Positions 51,097-59,872 of a stretch of 64,000 bases of DNA are shown here, piece after piece. Within the stretch, counting starts at the first letter, position 1; each line of letters starts with the position of its first letter. The DNA lies in the NCBI RefSeq assembly GCF_003217255.1, contig NZ_QJTE01000003.1, positions 310,001-374,000 of the forward strand, in the 5' to 3' direction. The notes beneath the pieces are model-generated. The model saw only the letters and a list, made by a program, of their open reading frames with translations, did no database searches and was not told the DNA's origin. A program made the translations under genes and the position numbers. This DNA comes from Pseudoroseicyclus aestuarii (GTDB lineage: Bacteria; Pseudomonadota; Alphaproteobacteria; Rhodobacterales; Rhodobacteraceae).

Positions 51097-52809
51097 ATGC
51101 CGCGACCAGCACCCCAGACCTCGACGGTCTCCTTTCTGCAGGATCTGCGCCGGGCCATGGCAATGGCCCATTGGCTGGAGGCGCGGCGGCCGCTCATGGC
51201 GGCTCTCGCCGGGCTGACGATTATCATCGTGGCCCTGGGCGCGGTCCTCGATATCGCCCATCTCTATCGGCCTTTGCCCGGCGCTGGCGGGACCCATCCG
51301 CTGACCCTTTTGATCGCCGCCCTGCTGGTGCTCTCTCTCCTCGGCTCCCGGCGCTCGGGCTTCACGCGGCGGCTGCGGCGGCCAAGGCTCCTGTCGATCC
51401 TGCCCGCCGGCCTGGCGCTGCTGCTGCTCGGGCTGCGGACCGCGGAGATGACGGCCGCCGCGCCGCTGGCAGTGGTGCCGGCGATGCAGGCGCTGCCGGG
51501 CTGGGCCCTGGCGCTGCTGCAGACGCAGCCGGGCTCGATGACCAGCCCCGCGGCGGTGCTGGCGCTGGCCTGCGTCGCCTTTGCCCAGGTGCTGCGGCCA
51601 CGTACGCCGCTGGGGGCGGGGCTGGTGCTGATGGCGCTGGTGGTCTGCGCCTCTGTCCTCGTCGCGCTCAGCTACGGGCTGCCGGGGTCCTTTTCCGGCC
51701 TCTCGCCGAGCACGCTGCCGATCCTCGCCCTGCTCGCCTGCGCCGCCGGGACGCGGCACCTCGACCCACTGATCCTGCGGCTGCTGCTGTCGCCCGCGGT
51801 GGCCGGGCGCCTCCTTCGCCGGCAGATGGCCCTTGGCCTCGTCGCGGTCTGGGTCAGCGGCGGCCTTCTGCTGCGGATCGAGGCGAGCGATTGGGTGCGG
51901 TGGGCGCCGCTGCTGGTGGCGGCGGCGCTCGCCTGCGTCGTGGCCGGCCTGATGTGGACCCTCGGGGTTCTGGCGCGCACCGAGACGCTGCGGCAGCGGC
52001 ACCTCGCCAGAGTCGAGCGGCTGTCGGTCACCGATGTGCTGACCGGCCTCGCGAATCGGCGCGCCACCGACCTCTTCGCGCGGCAGGCGGTGGCGCAGGC
52101 CAATCGCTCCGGCGAGGGGCTGTCGGTCATCCTGCTGGATCTCGACAGCTTCAAGGCGGTCAACGATCGCTTCGGCCATTCCGGCGGCGATGCCGTGCTG
52201 CGGCAGACGGGGCGCATGCTCGGCCGCTGGCTGCGCCGCTCGGATCTGGCCTGTCGCTGGGGCGGGGAAGAGTTCCTGCTGATCCTCTCGGGCACGCGGC
52301 TGATCGGGGCCACCGCCCTGGCAGAGCGGCTGCGCCGCATGGTCGAAGAGCAGGTGATGCTTCCCGACGGCTCGGGCTGCGTGACCGTCTCCCTCGGCTG
52401 CGCGGAACTGCTGCCCGGGGAAGAGGACCTCGATGCCGCCCTCTCGCGCGCCGACATGGCCCTCTACCGGGCCAAGGCTGCTGGGCGGAACCGGGTGGAG
52501 CCGCAGCTGCCACAGGACAGCATGGCGGTGGTTCTCCCCGGCCCCGGGGGCGGGCAGGCGGCGCGGCGGGCAGGAGCCAAGGGCGCTGGGCCGAAGGGCG
52601 CCGCGACCGAGGTGGCAGGCGTTCAGGATTCTGCGTCGAAGGAGAGCAGGATGAGGAGTGTCTCTGACGCCAAGCCGTCAGATCCCACTGCTTGGCCCAA
52701 TGCGGCGAGCGGCGTGCCCGTGGCAGGCGCGAGCCGAGCGACCGATGCCGTCACGTGGATGGCGGGCCTGGCGGCGCAGCCCGAGGCGGCCTCTCCGGAG
52801 AAGTCCTGA
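51097..52809 (+). CDS. membrane-bound diguanylate cyclase with GGDEF domain
   Basis: 570 residues; TAAGGGGCAGCGAG precedes the ATG. About seven to eight hydrophobic segments (about 35-295) form a membrane sensor of unknown ligand. The GGDEF domain spans about 310-475: SVTDVLTGLANRRATDLF, LLDLDSFKAVNDRFGHSGGD, and the catalytic GGEEF near residue 389. RRSD five residues before GGEEF is an RxxD inhibitory site, so c-di-GMP feedback is expected. A 90-residue Ala/Gly/Ser-rich tail follows. No EAL domain is fused and no partner gene is nearby. Confidence 0.92.
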   Translation: MPRPAPQTSTVSFLQDLRRAMAMAHWLEARRPLMAALAGLTIIIVALGAVLDIAHLYRPLPGAGGTHPLTLLIAALLVLSLLGSRRSGFTRRLRRPRLLSILPAGLALLLLGLRTAEMTAAAPLAVVPAMQALPGWALALLQTQPGSMTSPAAVLALACVAFAQVLRPRTPLGAGLVLMALVVCASVLVALSYGLPGSFSGLSPSTLPILALLACAAGTRHLDPLILRLLLSPAVAGRLLRRQMALGLVAVWVSGGLLLRIEASDWVRWAPLLVAAALACVVAGLMWTLGVLARTETLRQRHLARVERLSVTDVLTGLANRRATDLFARQAVAQANRSGEGLSVILLDLDSFKAVNDRFGHSGGDAVLRQTGRMLGRWLRRSDLACRWGGEEFLLILSGTRLIGATALAERLRRMVEEQVMLPDGSGCVTVSLGCAELLPGEEDLDAALSRADMALYRAKAAGRNRVEPQLPQDSMAVVLPGPGGGQAARRAGAKGAGPKGAATEVAGVQDSASKESRMRSVSDAKPSDPTAWPNAASGVPVAGASRATDAVTWMAGLAAQPEAASPEKS

Positions 52810-53020
52810 CTTCTGCATCTTACGCCTGCACCACCGCTCGCGATCGAGGCGCAACGGTCCGGCCTCGGCACCGTCAGGGCTGGCGGATGGCAGGAAGCGC
52901 GCGCTGCCACAACGCCCGTCGCGCGCGGTCGGGCAGGCGGGGATGCTGCGCGCCGGGGGCGCGGCAGGCGCTGAAGCTCGCACCGCTGCCCGGGGCCTCT
53001 CGCCGCTCCTGCTTGGCTCT

Positions 53021-54124
53021 TCAGCCCCGGAACTGCTTGGCCAGCTTCAGCCCCTGACCCTGGTAGTTCGAGGCGATGTCCCGGCCATAGAGCAGGTCCG
53101 GCGCCTCGGCCATGCGCTCGTAGACGAGGCGCCCGGTGGTCTGCCCGTGCTCGAGCGCGAAGGGCGCCTCGTGGCAGCGGACCTCAAGCACGCCGCGCGC
53201 CCCCGCGCCGCCGGCGGCGGCATGGCCGAAGCCGGGATCGAAGAAGCCGGCGTAGTGCACGCGGAACTCACCGACCATCGCGAGGTAGGGGGCCATCTCG
53301 GCCGCATGATCGGGCGGGATGCGGACCTGTTCGCGGCTGACGAGGATGTAGAAGGCGCCGGGATCGAGGATGATGCGCCCGCCGCGCGGCACGATGGGAT
53401 CCCAGTATTCCGCGGGATCGTAGGCGCCGATGCGCCCCAGGTCGATGACGCCGCTATGCGGCTTGGCCCGGTAGCCCGCGAGATCGCCCTCGCGCTGCCC
53501 CAGATCGACGGAGAAGCTCAGCCCGCCCTCGATAGTGGCAGGGCCGGAGACGAGCGGATCGGCGCGGTGAAGCGCCTCCAGAGCCGCGTCGTCCAGCACC
53601 GCCTGGCCGGCGCGAAAGCGGATCTGGTTCAGCCGCATTCCCGGCCGCACCAGCACCGAGAAGGAGCGGGGGCAGATCTCGGCCCAGAGCGGGCCGTCAT
53701 AGCCCGCGGGCAGGCGGTCGAACTCCGTCCCGCCTTCGCCGATCAGCCGCGTCAGCAGGTCAAGCCGCCCGGTCGAGCTTTTCGCATTGGCGGCGGCAGA
53801 GATGCCGGGCGGCAGGGACAGCCGCTCCTGCAGCGGCACGACGTAGACGCAGCCCTTCTCCAGAACCGCCCCGCCGTCCAGCGCGAAGCGATGCATCTCG
53901 AACTCTTCCAGCCGGTCGCTGACGCTGCGCCCGGCCCCGGCGAGGAAGGAGGCGCGCACCCGGTGCGCGACGGCGCCCAGCCGCAGATCGAGGCTGGCGG
54001 GCTGCACCTGCGCCGGCTCCACCGCCGCATCGGCCGCGATGGCGCCCGAGGCGATGAGGGCGCGGATGCTTTGGCTGGGCAGCAGGCCGCTGGGTCGGGC
54101 GGGATCGACGCTGGGATCGGTCAT
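53021..54124 (-). CDS. dcd: 2'-deoxycytidine 5'-triphosphate deaminase, double-length form
   Basis: 367 residues, about twice the usual 190 of Dcd. Both halves have the dUTPase/Dcd-like beta fold: the first with QPASLDLRLGAVAHRVRASF and AAANAKSSTGRLDLLTRLI (including the Ser-x-Arg-like catalytic region), the second with DPGAFYILVSREQVRIPPDH and GEFRVHYAGFFDPGFGHA. The enzyme converts dCTP to dUTP for thymidylate synthesis. The duplicated form is common in alphaproteobacteria. It lies just downstream of tRNA-Pro and its terminator. Confidence 0.93.
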   Translation of the reverse strand: MTDPSVDPARPSGLLPSQSIRALIASGAIAADAAVEPAQVQPASLDLRLGAVAHRVRASFLAGAGRSVSDRLEEFEMHRFALDGGAVLEKGCVYVVPLQERLSLPPGISAAANAKSSTGRLDLLTRLIGEGGTEFDRLPAGYDGPLWAEICPRSFSVLVRPGMRLNQIRFRAGQAVLDDAALEALHRADPLVSGPATIEGGLSFSVDLGQREGDLAGYRAKPHSGVIDLGRIGAYDPAEYWDPIVPRGGRIILDPGAFYILVSREQVRIPPDHAAEMAPYLAMVGEFRVHYAGFFDPGFGHAAAGGAGARGVLEVRCHEAPFALEHGQTTGRLVYERMAEAPDLLYGRDIASNYQGQGLKLAKQFRG

Positions 54125-54168
54125 GGCACCTCCGGCGCTGGGGCCGGGCGGGGCCCCGGAAACGACAA

Positions 54169-54188
54169 CGCCCGCCAAAGGGCGGGCG
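54169..54188 (-). terminator. terminator of tRNA-Pro
   Basis: In transcript sense CGCCCGCC-CTTT-GGCGGGCG then TTGTCG: a perfect 8-bp stem, 4-base loop, beginning 7 bases after the encoded CCA. Confidence 0.7.
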
Positions 54189-54194
54189 GTCTAT

Positions 54195-54271
54195 TGGTCG
54201 GGCTAGCAGGACTCGAACCTGCGACCTTCCGTCCCCCAGACGGACGCGCTACCAGGCTGCGCTATAGCCCG
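54195..54271 (-). tRNA. tRNA-Pro (anticodon GGG)
   Basis: 77 bases including an encoded CCA. Acceptor CGGGCTA pairs with TAGCCCG, followed by A and CCA. D-arm AGCGCAGCCTGGTAGCGC, anticodon stem TCCGT/ACGGA with loop CTGGGGG (anticodon GGG), and T-arm GCAGGTTCGAGTCCTGC. All stems pair. The GGG anticodon reads CCC and CCU proline codons, as suits a GC-rich genome. Directly downstream of the MerR gene on the same strand. Confidence 0.97.
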
Positions 54272-54328
54272 ACTGGTGCGGCTTCTGCCCGATCCGGCGG
54301 CGGGAGGCAAGGGGCCATCGCCAATGGA

Positions 54329-55246
54329 TCAGCGCTCTGTGCTGCCACCGGAGGGCGCCGTGACGTCACCCAGTGCGCCGCGCAGCTGACGCAGCCTCCC
54401 GGCCAGCGGGACGAGGGCCTCGGCCTGTGCCGCGAGGGCCGAGGGCTTGGCCCGGATCAACCGCGACAGAGGCCCGGGGAAGGGTGCGGCGGCATCGGGA
54501 AGCGGGGGCATCGCGGCTGGCCGCCGCTCCGACGGCGCGGCGGGCGGCATGGCCGCAACCTCGGCCGCCGGATCGCCGGAAGGACCATCCTGCGTAAGGG
54601 CCGCAGAGTCCCGCGGACGTTCATCGGCCCGGTCCGGCCCGCCCCAATCCGGCAGGGGGGCGGTCGCCTGCATGTGCGGCGGCGTGAACAGGGGGCTTCG
54701 CAAGCTCAGCTCGAGATGCTCCCTCGACTGCTCATCCAGGGGCAGAATCCTGACGACCGGTGCATCCATTTGCGTGGCTCTCGCCGGCTCGGCCGCTGCA
54801 TCCGCTACGGAAGGGGCGGCCGGCGCCTCTTCCACCGCGCCGTCCTCCGGCGACGGGAGCTCGTCCGTGGCCTCCGGCTCGGCGGCGACGGGCGGCTCGG
54901 CCGGCGGAGCGGCTTGATCCGGCGCCGGGGCGATCTGCGCACCCGCGGCCTCGGGCAGGGCCTTATCGGCGAGGTAGTCCGTCCCCTGTTCCGCGACGTG
55001 CCTGACGCCCTTCTCGCGAAGCAGTTTCTGCACGCCCTTGATGGTCATGCCCTGGTCGTGCAGCAGCGCCTTGATGCCGGCCAGAAGGACAAGGTCCTCG
55101 GGGCGGTAGTAGCGGCGCCCGCCGGCGCGCTTGACCGGGGCGACCTGCGTGAACTTCGTCTCCCAGAATCGCAGCACATGGGCCTGCGTCCCCAGGGCCT
55201 CCGCGACCTCGCTGATCGTGCGGAAGGCCTCCGCGCTCTTGGCCAT
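54329..55246 (-). CDS. MerR-family transcriptional regulator with long low-complexity tail
   Basis: 305 residues. N-terminal MerR helix-turn-helix (about 8-75: [40 protein letters not shown]) with a short helical follow-on (to about 100). The remaining 200 residues are Ala/Pro/Glu-rich with no recognised effector domain, ending in a hydrophobic-charged helix ([11 protein letters not shown]). It starts four bases after ihfA and its ribosome-binding site overlaps the ihfA end, so the two are coupled. The pairing ihfA-merR is widespread in alphaproteobacteria; the regulon is unknown. Confidence 0.9.
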   Translation of the reverse strand: MAKSAEAFRTISEVAEALGTQAHVLRFWETKFTQVAPVKRAGGRRYYRPEDLVLLAGIKALLHDQGMTIKGVQKLLREKGVRHVAEQGTDYLADKALPEAAGAQIAPAPDQAAPPAEPPVAAEPEATDELPSPEDGAVEEAPAAPSVADAAAEPARATQMDAPVVRILPLDEQSREHLELSLRSPLFTPPHMQATAPLPDWGGPDRADERPRDSAALTQDGPSGDPAAEVAAMPPAAPSERRPAAMPPLPDAAAPFPGPLSRLIRAKPSALAAQAEALVPLAGRLRQLRGALGDVTAPSGGSTER

Positions 55247-55250
55247 GGGA

Positions 55251-55556
55251 TCAGCCCTTGCGATTGCCGGCGGCGACCCGGTTCTTCATCAGGTGCGACG
55301 AGCGGAAGGTCAGCACCCGGCGCGGATGGATCGGCACCTCTTCCCCGGTCTTGGGGTTGCGGCCGATCCGCGCCGCCTTGTCCCTGACGGAGAAGGTGCC
55401 GAAGGAGGAAATCTTGACCGTCTCGCCGCGCACCAGCGCGTCCGAGATGTGCCCCAGCACCGATTCGACCAGCGCCGCGCTGTCGTTGCGCGACAGGCCA
55501 ACCTCGTCGTGCACGGCTTCGGCAAGATCCAGGCGGGTCAGCGTATTTTCGGACAT
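55251..55556 (-). CDS. ihfA: integration host factor subunit alpha
   Basis: 101 residues from ATG 55556. HU/IHF fold: [60 protein letters not shown]. The [10 protein letters not shown] loop with its proline bends DNA. With IHF-beta it shapes promoters, origins and recombination sites. It lies downstream of fabH and four bases ahead of merR on the same strand. Confidence 0.96.
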   Translation of the reverse strand: MSENTLTRLDLAEAVHDEVGLSRNDSAALVESVLGHISDALVRGETVKISSFGTFSVRDKAARIGRNPKTGEEVPIHPRRVLTFRSSHLMKNRVAAGNRKG

Positions 55557-55631
55557 CTCGTTCCCCTCGTCCGGTCGAAGCGATCCTAGGCGCGCGCCTG
55601 CCGCCAAGTCAAACCCATGCGCGATGCAGCC

Positions 55632-56603
55632 TTACCACCGCAGCAGGACCGAGCCCCAGGCCAGCCCGCCGCCGATCGCCTCGGTCAGCACGAGCTGGCC
55701 TTGCTTGATCTGCCCGCGCTCCACCCCGACGGACAGGGCCAGCGGGATCGAAGCGGCGGAGGTATTGCCGTGGTCCTGCACCGTGGTGACGACACGCTCC
55801 ATCCCCAGGCCCAGTTTCTTGGCCGTGGCCTGGATGATGCGGATATTGGCCTGATGCGGCACAACCCAGTCGACCGCCTCGGGGGTGACGCCGGCGCGGT
55901 CCAGCGCGACATGGGCGGTCTGGGCCAGCTTCTCGACGGCGTGGCGGAAGACCTCGCGCCCCTCCATCTTGAGCACGCCGAGGCTGCCGCTGCCGATGCC
56001 GCCATCGACGTAGAGAAGATCGCGGTAGCGCCCGTCGGAGTTCAGATCGGTCGCGAGGATGCCGCGATCCTGCGACGTGCCATCGCCCTCTGTCGCCTCG
56101 AGAACCACGGCGCCGGCGCCGTCGCCGAAAAGCACGGCGGTCGAACGGTCGGTCCAGTCGATGATGCGGCTGAAAGTCTCGGCCCCGATTACCAGAACCC
56201 GGTTGGCCTGCCCGGTGCGGATCATGCCGTCGGCATTGGCCAACGCGTAGACGTAGCCGGCGCAGACCGCCTGCACGTCGAAGGCAAAGCCCCGCTCCAT
56301 CCCCAGGGCCGCCTGCACCATGGTCGCGCAGGAGGGAAAGGTCATGTCGGGCGTGGTGGTGGCGACGATGATGGCGTCGATGTCGCCCGGTTCCATGCCG
56401 GCGCTGGCCAGGGCCTTGCGGGCGGCATGGGTGGCGAGATCGGCGGTCTTCTCGCCCTTGGCCGCGATGTGCCGCCGTTCGATCCCCGAGCGGCTGCGAA
56501 TCCACTCGTCCGAGGTCTCGAAGAGCGCCTCGAATTCGGCGTTCTCCATAACGCGCTCGGGCAGGTAGTGCCCGACGCCCCTGATCGTCGCGCGCAGCGT
56601 CAT
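55632..56603 (-). CDS. fabH: beta-ketoacyl-ACP synthase III
   Basis: 323 residues. Catalytic Cys in FAFDVQAVCAGYVYALANAD (about residue 113), His in DWVVPHQANIRII (about 250) and Asn in DHGNTSAASIPLAL (about 280). It condenses acetyl-CoA with malonyl-ACP to start fatty acid synthesis. ATG overlaps the plsX stop by four bases (ATGA). Order yceD-rpmF-plsX-fabH is a widely conserved lipid/ribosome cluster. Confidence 0.97.
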   Translation of the reverse strand: MTLRATIRGVGHYLPERVMENAEFEALFETSDEWIRSRSGIERRHIAAKGEKTADLATHAARKALASAGMEPGDIDAIIVATTTPDMTFPSCATMVQAALGMERGFAFDVQAVCAGYVYALANADGMIRTGQANRVLVIGAETFSRIIDWTDRSTAVLFGDGAGAVVLEATEGDGTSQDRGILATDLNSDGRYRDLLYVDGGIGSGSLGVLKMEGREVFRHAVEKLAQTAHVALDRAGVTPEAVDWVVPHQANIRIIQATAKKLGLGMERVVTTVQDHGNTSAASIPLALSVGVERGQIKQGQLVLTEAIGGGLAWGSVLLRW

Positions 56604-57742
56604 GACATGGACCGTATGTTCTGGCTCGCCTCGTCGCCCTGCTCGGTCTCGCGCTGGGGCGCGGCCGCGACGCGGCTGGCGAGCCGATGGGTGAAATCCG
56701 AACGGGCGAGCCGGGCCGAAAGTTTCAGCGCCGCCGCGACGCCGGTGGCATCGGCGGAGCCATGGCTTTTGACCACCGTGCCGCCGAGCCCGAGGAAGAC
56801 GCCGCCGTTGACGCGGCGCGGGTCGATCCGCTTGCGCAGCCGCTTGAGCGAGGCCATGGCCATGCCGGCAGCGATCCGGCTGAGCCAGGTCTTGCGGAAG
56901 GCCTCCTGCAGGAGGCTCGAGATCAGGCGAGAGGTGCCTTCGCCGGTCTTCAGGGCGACATTGCCGGTGAAGCCGTCGGTGACGACCACGTCGACCCGGT
57001 CCGACGGAATGTCGCCGCCCTCGACGAAGCCGATGTAGTCGAAGCCGCCCGCCTCGGCGCTGCGGCCGATCAGCTCATGCGCGACCTTCAGCTCGGCCCG
57101 GCCCTTGTGCTCTTCGGTGCCGACGTTCAGCAGGCCGACCCGCGGCCGCTCGAGGTTCAGGCCCTCGGCGGCATAGGCCGCGCCCATGACGGCATAGGTC
57201 AGCAGGTCATGCTGATCGGCCCGCACATCGGCGCCGACGTCGAGCATCAGGTTGAACCCGCCGGGATTGGTCGAGGGCCAGAGGCAGCCGATGGCCGGGC
57301 GATCGACACCCTCGGCCTTGCGCAGGCGCAGCATCGAGACCGCCATGAGCGCGCCGGTATTGCCGCAGCTGACGCAGGCGCCGGCGCGGCCGTCACGCAC
57401 GGCATCGACGGCGCCCCACATGGAGGTGTCCTTGCCGTGGCGCATGACCTGGCTGGGCTTGTCGGTCATCGACACGACGTCCGAGGCGTGGATCACCTCG
57501 AGCCGGTCGATGCCCTGCTTGTCCAGAAGCGGACGCAGCTGCGCCTCGTCCCCGAAGAGCAGGACGCGCGCGCCGGGATCCTTGGCGAGGAACTGCTTGA
57601 GCCCCTCGACGACAGGGCGGGGGCCGCTGTCGCCGCCCATCGCGTCCACTGCAATGGTCACCTCGTCGGCAGGGGCCGATGACGGACCGGACGCGCCGGC
57701 CGCGGGGCCGGTCGTCGTGCCAGTGGAGCGGGGCTGGGTCAT
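56600..57742 (-). CDS. plsX: phosphate acyltransferase PlsX
   Basis: 380 residues. AVDAMGGDSGPRPVVEGLKQ, SMWGAVDAVRDGRAGACVSC-GNTGALMA, RPAIGCLWPS and GFTGNVALKTGEGTSRL are PlsX motifs. It makes acyl-phosphate from acyl-ACP for PlsY in phospholipid synthesis. The 30-residue N-terminal extension (Thr/Gly/Ala-rich) may be non-native; a start nearer TIAVDAMGGD is possible. It lies 19 bases after rpmF. Confidence 0.96.
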   Translation of the reverse strand: MTQPRSTGTTTGPAAGASGPSSAPADEVTIAVDAMGGDSGPRPVVEGLKQFLAKDPGARVLLFGDEAQLRPLLDKQGIDRLEVIHASDVVSMTDKPSQVMRHGKDTSMWGAVDAVRDGRAGACVSCGNTGALMAVSMLRLRKAEGVDRPAIGCLWPSTNPGGFNLMLDVGADVRADQHDLLTYAVMGAAYAAEGLNLERPRVGLLNVGTEEHKGRAELKVAHELIGRSAEAGGFDYIGFVEGGDIPSDRVDVVVTDGFTGNVALKTGEGTSRLISSLLQEAFRKTWLSRIAAGMAMASLKRLRKRIDPRRVNGGVFLGLGGTVVKSHGSADATGVAAALKLSARLARSDFTHRLASRVAAAPQRETEQGDEASQNIRSMS

Positions 57743-57761
57743 GAAGGGGTCTGTCGCGGCG

Positions 57762-57968
57762 TCAGGCCGCGTCTTCGTCCAGGTCGATCTCGTTCGCCTG
57801 GGCGATCACTTCGCGGTCCGCGTAGTGCCCGCAGGAGGGGCAGACGTGGTGCGGGCGCTTGAGCTCGCCGCAGTTGGGGCATTCGTTGGGGTTCGCGCCG
57901 GTCAGGCTGTCATGGGCCCGACGATTGTTGCGGCGCGACTTGGAGATCTTGTTCTGCGGAACGGCCAT
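57762..57968 (-). CDS. rpmF: 50S ribosomal protein L32
   Basis: 68 residues. [20 protein letters not shown] start and a zinc ribbon (CPNCGE and CPSCGH) are diagnostic. Member of the yceD-rpmF-plsX-fabH cluster; a 243-base gap separates it from yceD, so it may have its own promoter as well. Confidence 0.97.
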   Translation of the reverse strand: MAVPQNKISKSRRNNRRAHDSLTGANPNECPNCGELKRPHHVCPSCGHYADREVIAQANEIDLDEDAA

Positions 57969-58211
57969 GTCACAACCTCGTAAATGAAGGCCGGCACGCC
58001 GGCTCTTGGTGTCAGTATGGGCAGGATGCCCGGCGGTTCGGACACGAGGGCCCGGTATCGGATAGGCGGGTCGCCCCCCGCTGAGTCCGGCGGGACATAG
58101 GCCAAAAGCCCGGCCCTGTCGAGCAGCGATCCGTCGAAGCGCGCGAAAATAGCGGCAACGCCCGCGAACGCAAGAGACGATGTCGTGCGCGGGCCTCTCC
58201 GGCCTGCGCGA
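57969..58211. other. gap between yceD and rpmF
   Basis: No gene recognised. In the minus-strand sense it is the leader of rpmF; an imperfect GGCCGGCACGCCGGC-type inverted repeat lies at about 57988-58003. No riboswitch or RNA family could be identified by eye. Confidence 0.4.
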
Positions 58212-58766
58212 TCAGCCCTTGTCGTCCTCGCCCCCGAGCCTGTCTTTCAAGGCGGCGAGCCCGGCGAAGGGCCGCATCTTGTCTTCGGTCAGCGGCTCGG
58301 CGCCCTCTTCGGTCACCACCGTCTCGGGCAGCTCGATCCCCGGCGCGCGGGGGAAATCGGGCAGCGACAGCGACAGCGCCTCGGTCATGACGGTGCGCAG
58401 GTCGACGGCGTTCGGCAGCGGCTCGATGCTGTCGTCCTCGGGCATCTCGACCTCACCGGCCGTGGGCTCGGGTCCTGTATCCTCGAGGTAGCGGCGCAGG
58501 ACCGGCGCGTCGATCCGCGTGGTCACCGGCTCGAGCGTGACGACGCAGGCCTGCACGGCCGTGGCGCCAAGCTCGGCCTCGAGCCGCCAGTCGCGGCGGC
58601 CCGTCGGCAAGAGCTTGCCGGCGAAGCGCAGCTTCCTGATCCCCTCGATGCCAAGGTCGCGCGCGATCGCGGCGCGATCCTCGGCCTCGGGGGCAAGGTC
58701 GAAGTCGATGGGGTCGCGCTGGCCGGCGCCGGACAGGCGGATCGTGTAGAGCGGTGTGTCAGCCAT
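58212..58766 (-). CDS. YceD (DUF177) family protein
   Basis: 184 residues from ATG 58766 (AAGGGAGGCCCCAG). The segment LPTGRRDWRLEAELGATAVQ followed by ACVVTLEPVTTRIDAPVLRR is the DUF177 core, and ELPETVVTEEGAEPLTEDKM with FAGLAALKDRLGG is the typical end. In E. coli YceD is needed for normal 23S rRNA levels; the plant homologue helps 23S maturation. First gene of the rpmF-plsX-fabH order and divergent from bamE. The long frame reaching 59894 in this phase is a shadow. Confidence 0.9.
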   Translation of the reverse strand: MADTPLYTIRLSGAGQRDPIDFDLAPEAEDRAAIARDLGIEGIRKLRFAGKLLPTGRRDWRLEAELGATAVQACVVTLEPVTTRIDAPVLRRYLEDTGPEPTAGEVEMPEDDSIEPLPNAVDLRTVMTEALSLSLPDFPRAPGIELPETVVTEEGAEPLTEDKMRPFAGLAALKDRLGGEDDKG

Positions 58767-58883
58767 CTGGGGCCTCCCTTGAACAGGGGCGTTCGCGTGA
58801 TGTATCGGATCGGCAAGCGGAGGCAACCGCCGCGCGTCCCTTCGGGCGCATAAGCCGCGACCCGACAGGAAGGCCAGACCATC

Positions 58884-59363
58884 GTGCGACAGCGCTCCTT
58901 CGTCCAGCGGCGTCTTAGCCCCAGGCTGGCGCTGATCGGCGCCGCCCTCGCCCTGACCCTCGCGGGCTGCACCACGCGCTACCGCAATCACGGCTATACG
59001 CCCAGCGACGCGCAGCTGGCGCAGATCGCCGTCGGCGTCGACACCCGCGAGAGCGTGGCCGAGGCGGTGGGCACCCCCACCTCGGCGGGCGTGCTGAACG
59101 GGTCGGGCTACTACTACGTCTCGAGCCGCTTCCGTCTTTACGGCGCGCTCGAACCCCAGGAGGTTGAGCGCGAGGTGCTGGCGATCACCTTCGATCCCGC
59201 CGGCCGGGTCGAGAACATCGAGCGCTTCGGCCTCGAGGACGGGGCCGTCGTGCCGCTGTCGCGCCGGGTGACCAGCGACAACGTGCGCGACACGACGCTG
59301 ATCCGCCAGCTCGTCGGCGCGGTCGGCAACTACGATGCCGGCGCGCTGCTGGGCGAACCCTAG
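58884..59363 (+). CDS. bamE: BamE (SmpA/OmlA) outer-membrane assembly lipoprotein
   Basis: 159 residues; GTG 58884 start. Lipobox LTLAGC (about residue 29) in a signal peptide, then TRYRNHGYTPSDAQLAQIAV and GVDTRESVAEAVGTPTSAGV, the BamE N-terminal domain, and GYYYVSSRFRLYG. It is part of the Bam complex that folds outer-membrane beta barrels. It is divergent from yceD and ends two bases before the convergent msrB. Confidence 0.92.
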   Translation: MRQRSFVQRRLSPRLALIGAALALTLAGCTTRYRNHGYTPSDAQLAQIAVGVDTRESVAEAVGTPTSAGVLNGSGYYYVSSRFRLYGALEPQEVEREVLAITFDPAGRVENIERFGLEDGAVVPLSRRVTSDNVRDTTLIRQLVGAVGNYDAGALLGEP

Positions 59364-59365
59364 GG

Positions 59366-59803
59366 CTACTCGGCGGCGTCCTGCGCGGCCTCCACGCCCG
59401 GATCGCCCACCGGCGCCTCGGGGCGGAAGGTCAGCGCGACGCCGTTCAGGCAGTAGCGCAGGCCCGTCGGTGCCGGCCCGTCGTCGAAGACATGGCCCAG
59501 ATGCGCCTCGCAGCGGGCGCAATGCACCTCGGTGCGCTTCATGAAGAGGCTGCGATCGGTCTGCTCGCCCACCGCCTCGGGCGTCAGCGGCGCGTAGAAG
59601 CTGGGCCAGCCGGTGCCGCTGTCGAACTTGGTGCGGCTTTCGAAAAGGGGCTGCCCACAGGAGACGCAGGCGAAGACGCCCGGCCCCTCGGGGAAGTCGT
59701 CGTGGCTGTAGGCGCGCTCGGTGCCGTGCTTGCGGGTGACCTTGTAGGCCTCGGGCGACAGCGCCTCGCGCCATGCCTCGTCGGATTTGATGACCTTGTC
59801 CAT
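59366..59803 (-). CDS. msrB: peptide-methionine (R)-S-oxide reductase
   Basis: 145 residues. Zinc cysteines CVSCG and [15 protein letters not shown], and the catalytic Cys in [13 protein letters not shown], plus [15 protein letters not shown]. It reduces the R isomer of methionine sulfoxide. Cytoplasmic: no signal peptide. ATG 59803 faces the OlsB-like gene 70 bases away. Confidence 0.96.
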   Translation of the reverse strand: MDKVIKSDEAWREALSPEAYKVTRKHGTERAYSHDDFPEGPGVFACVSCGQPLFESRTKFDSGTGWPSFYAPLTPEAVGEQTDRSLFMKRTEVHCARCEAHLGHVFDDGPAPTGLRYCLNGVALTFRPEAPVGDPGVEAAQDAAE

Positions 59804-59872
59804 CGGCGTGTCCTGGTGTCAGTGTTCGGCCGTACCTAGGCTGCGGCCGGCCCTGCGCCAGAGGAGACCGAC

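Noticed and set aside
52658-55387. 909-residue plus-strand open frame
   Set aside because: It runs antisense through dcd, tRNA-Pro and merR, has no ribosome-binding site and no recognisable domain; a high-GC artefact.
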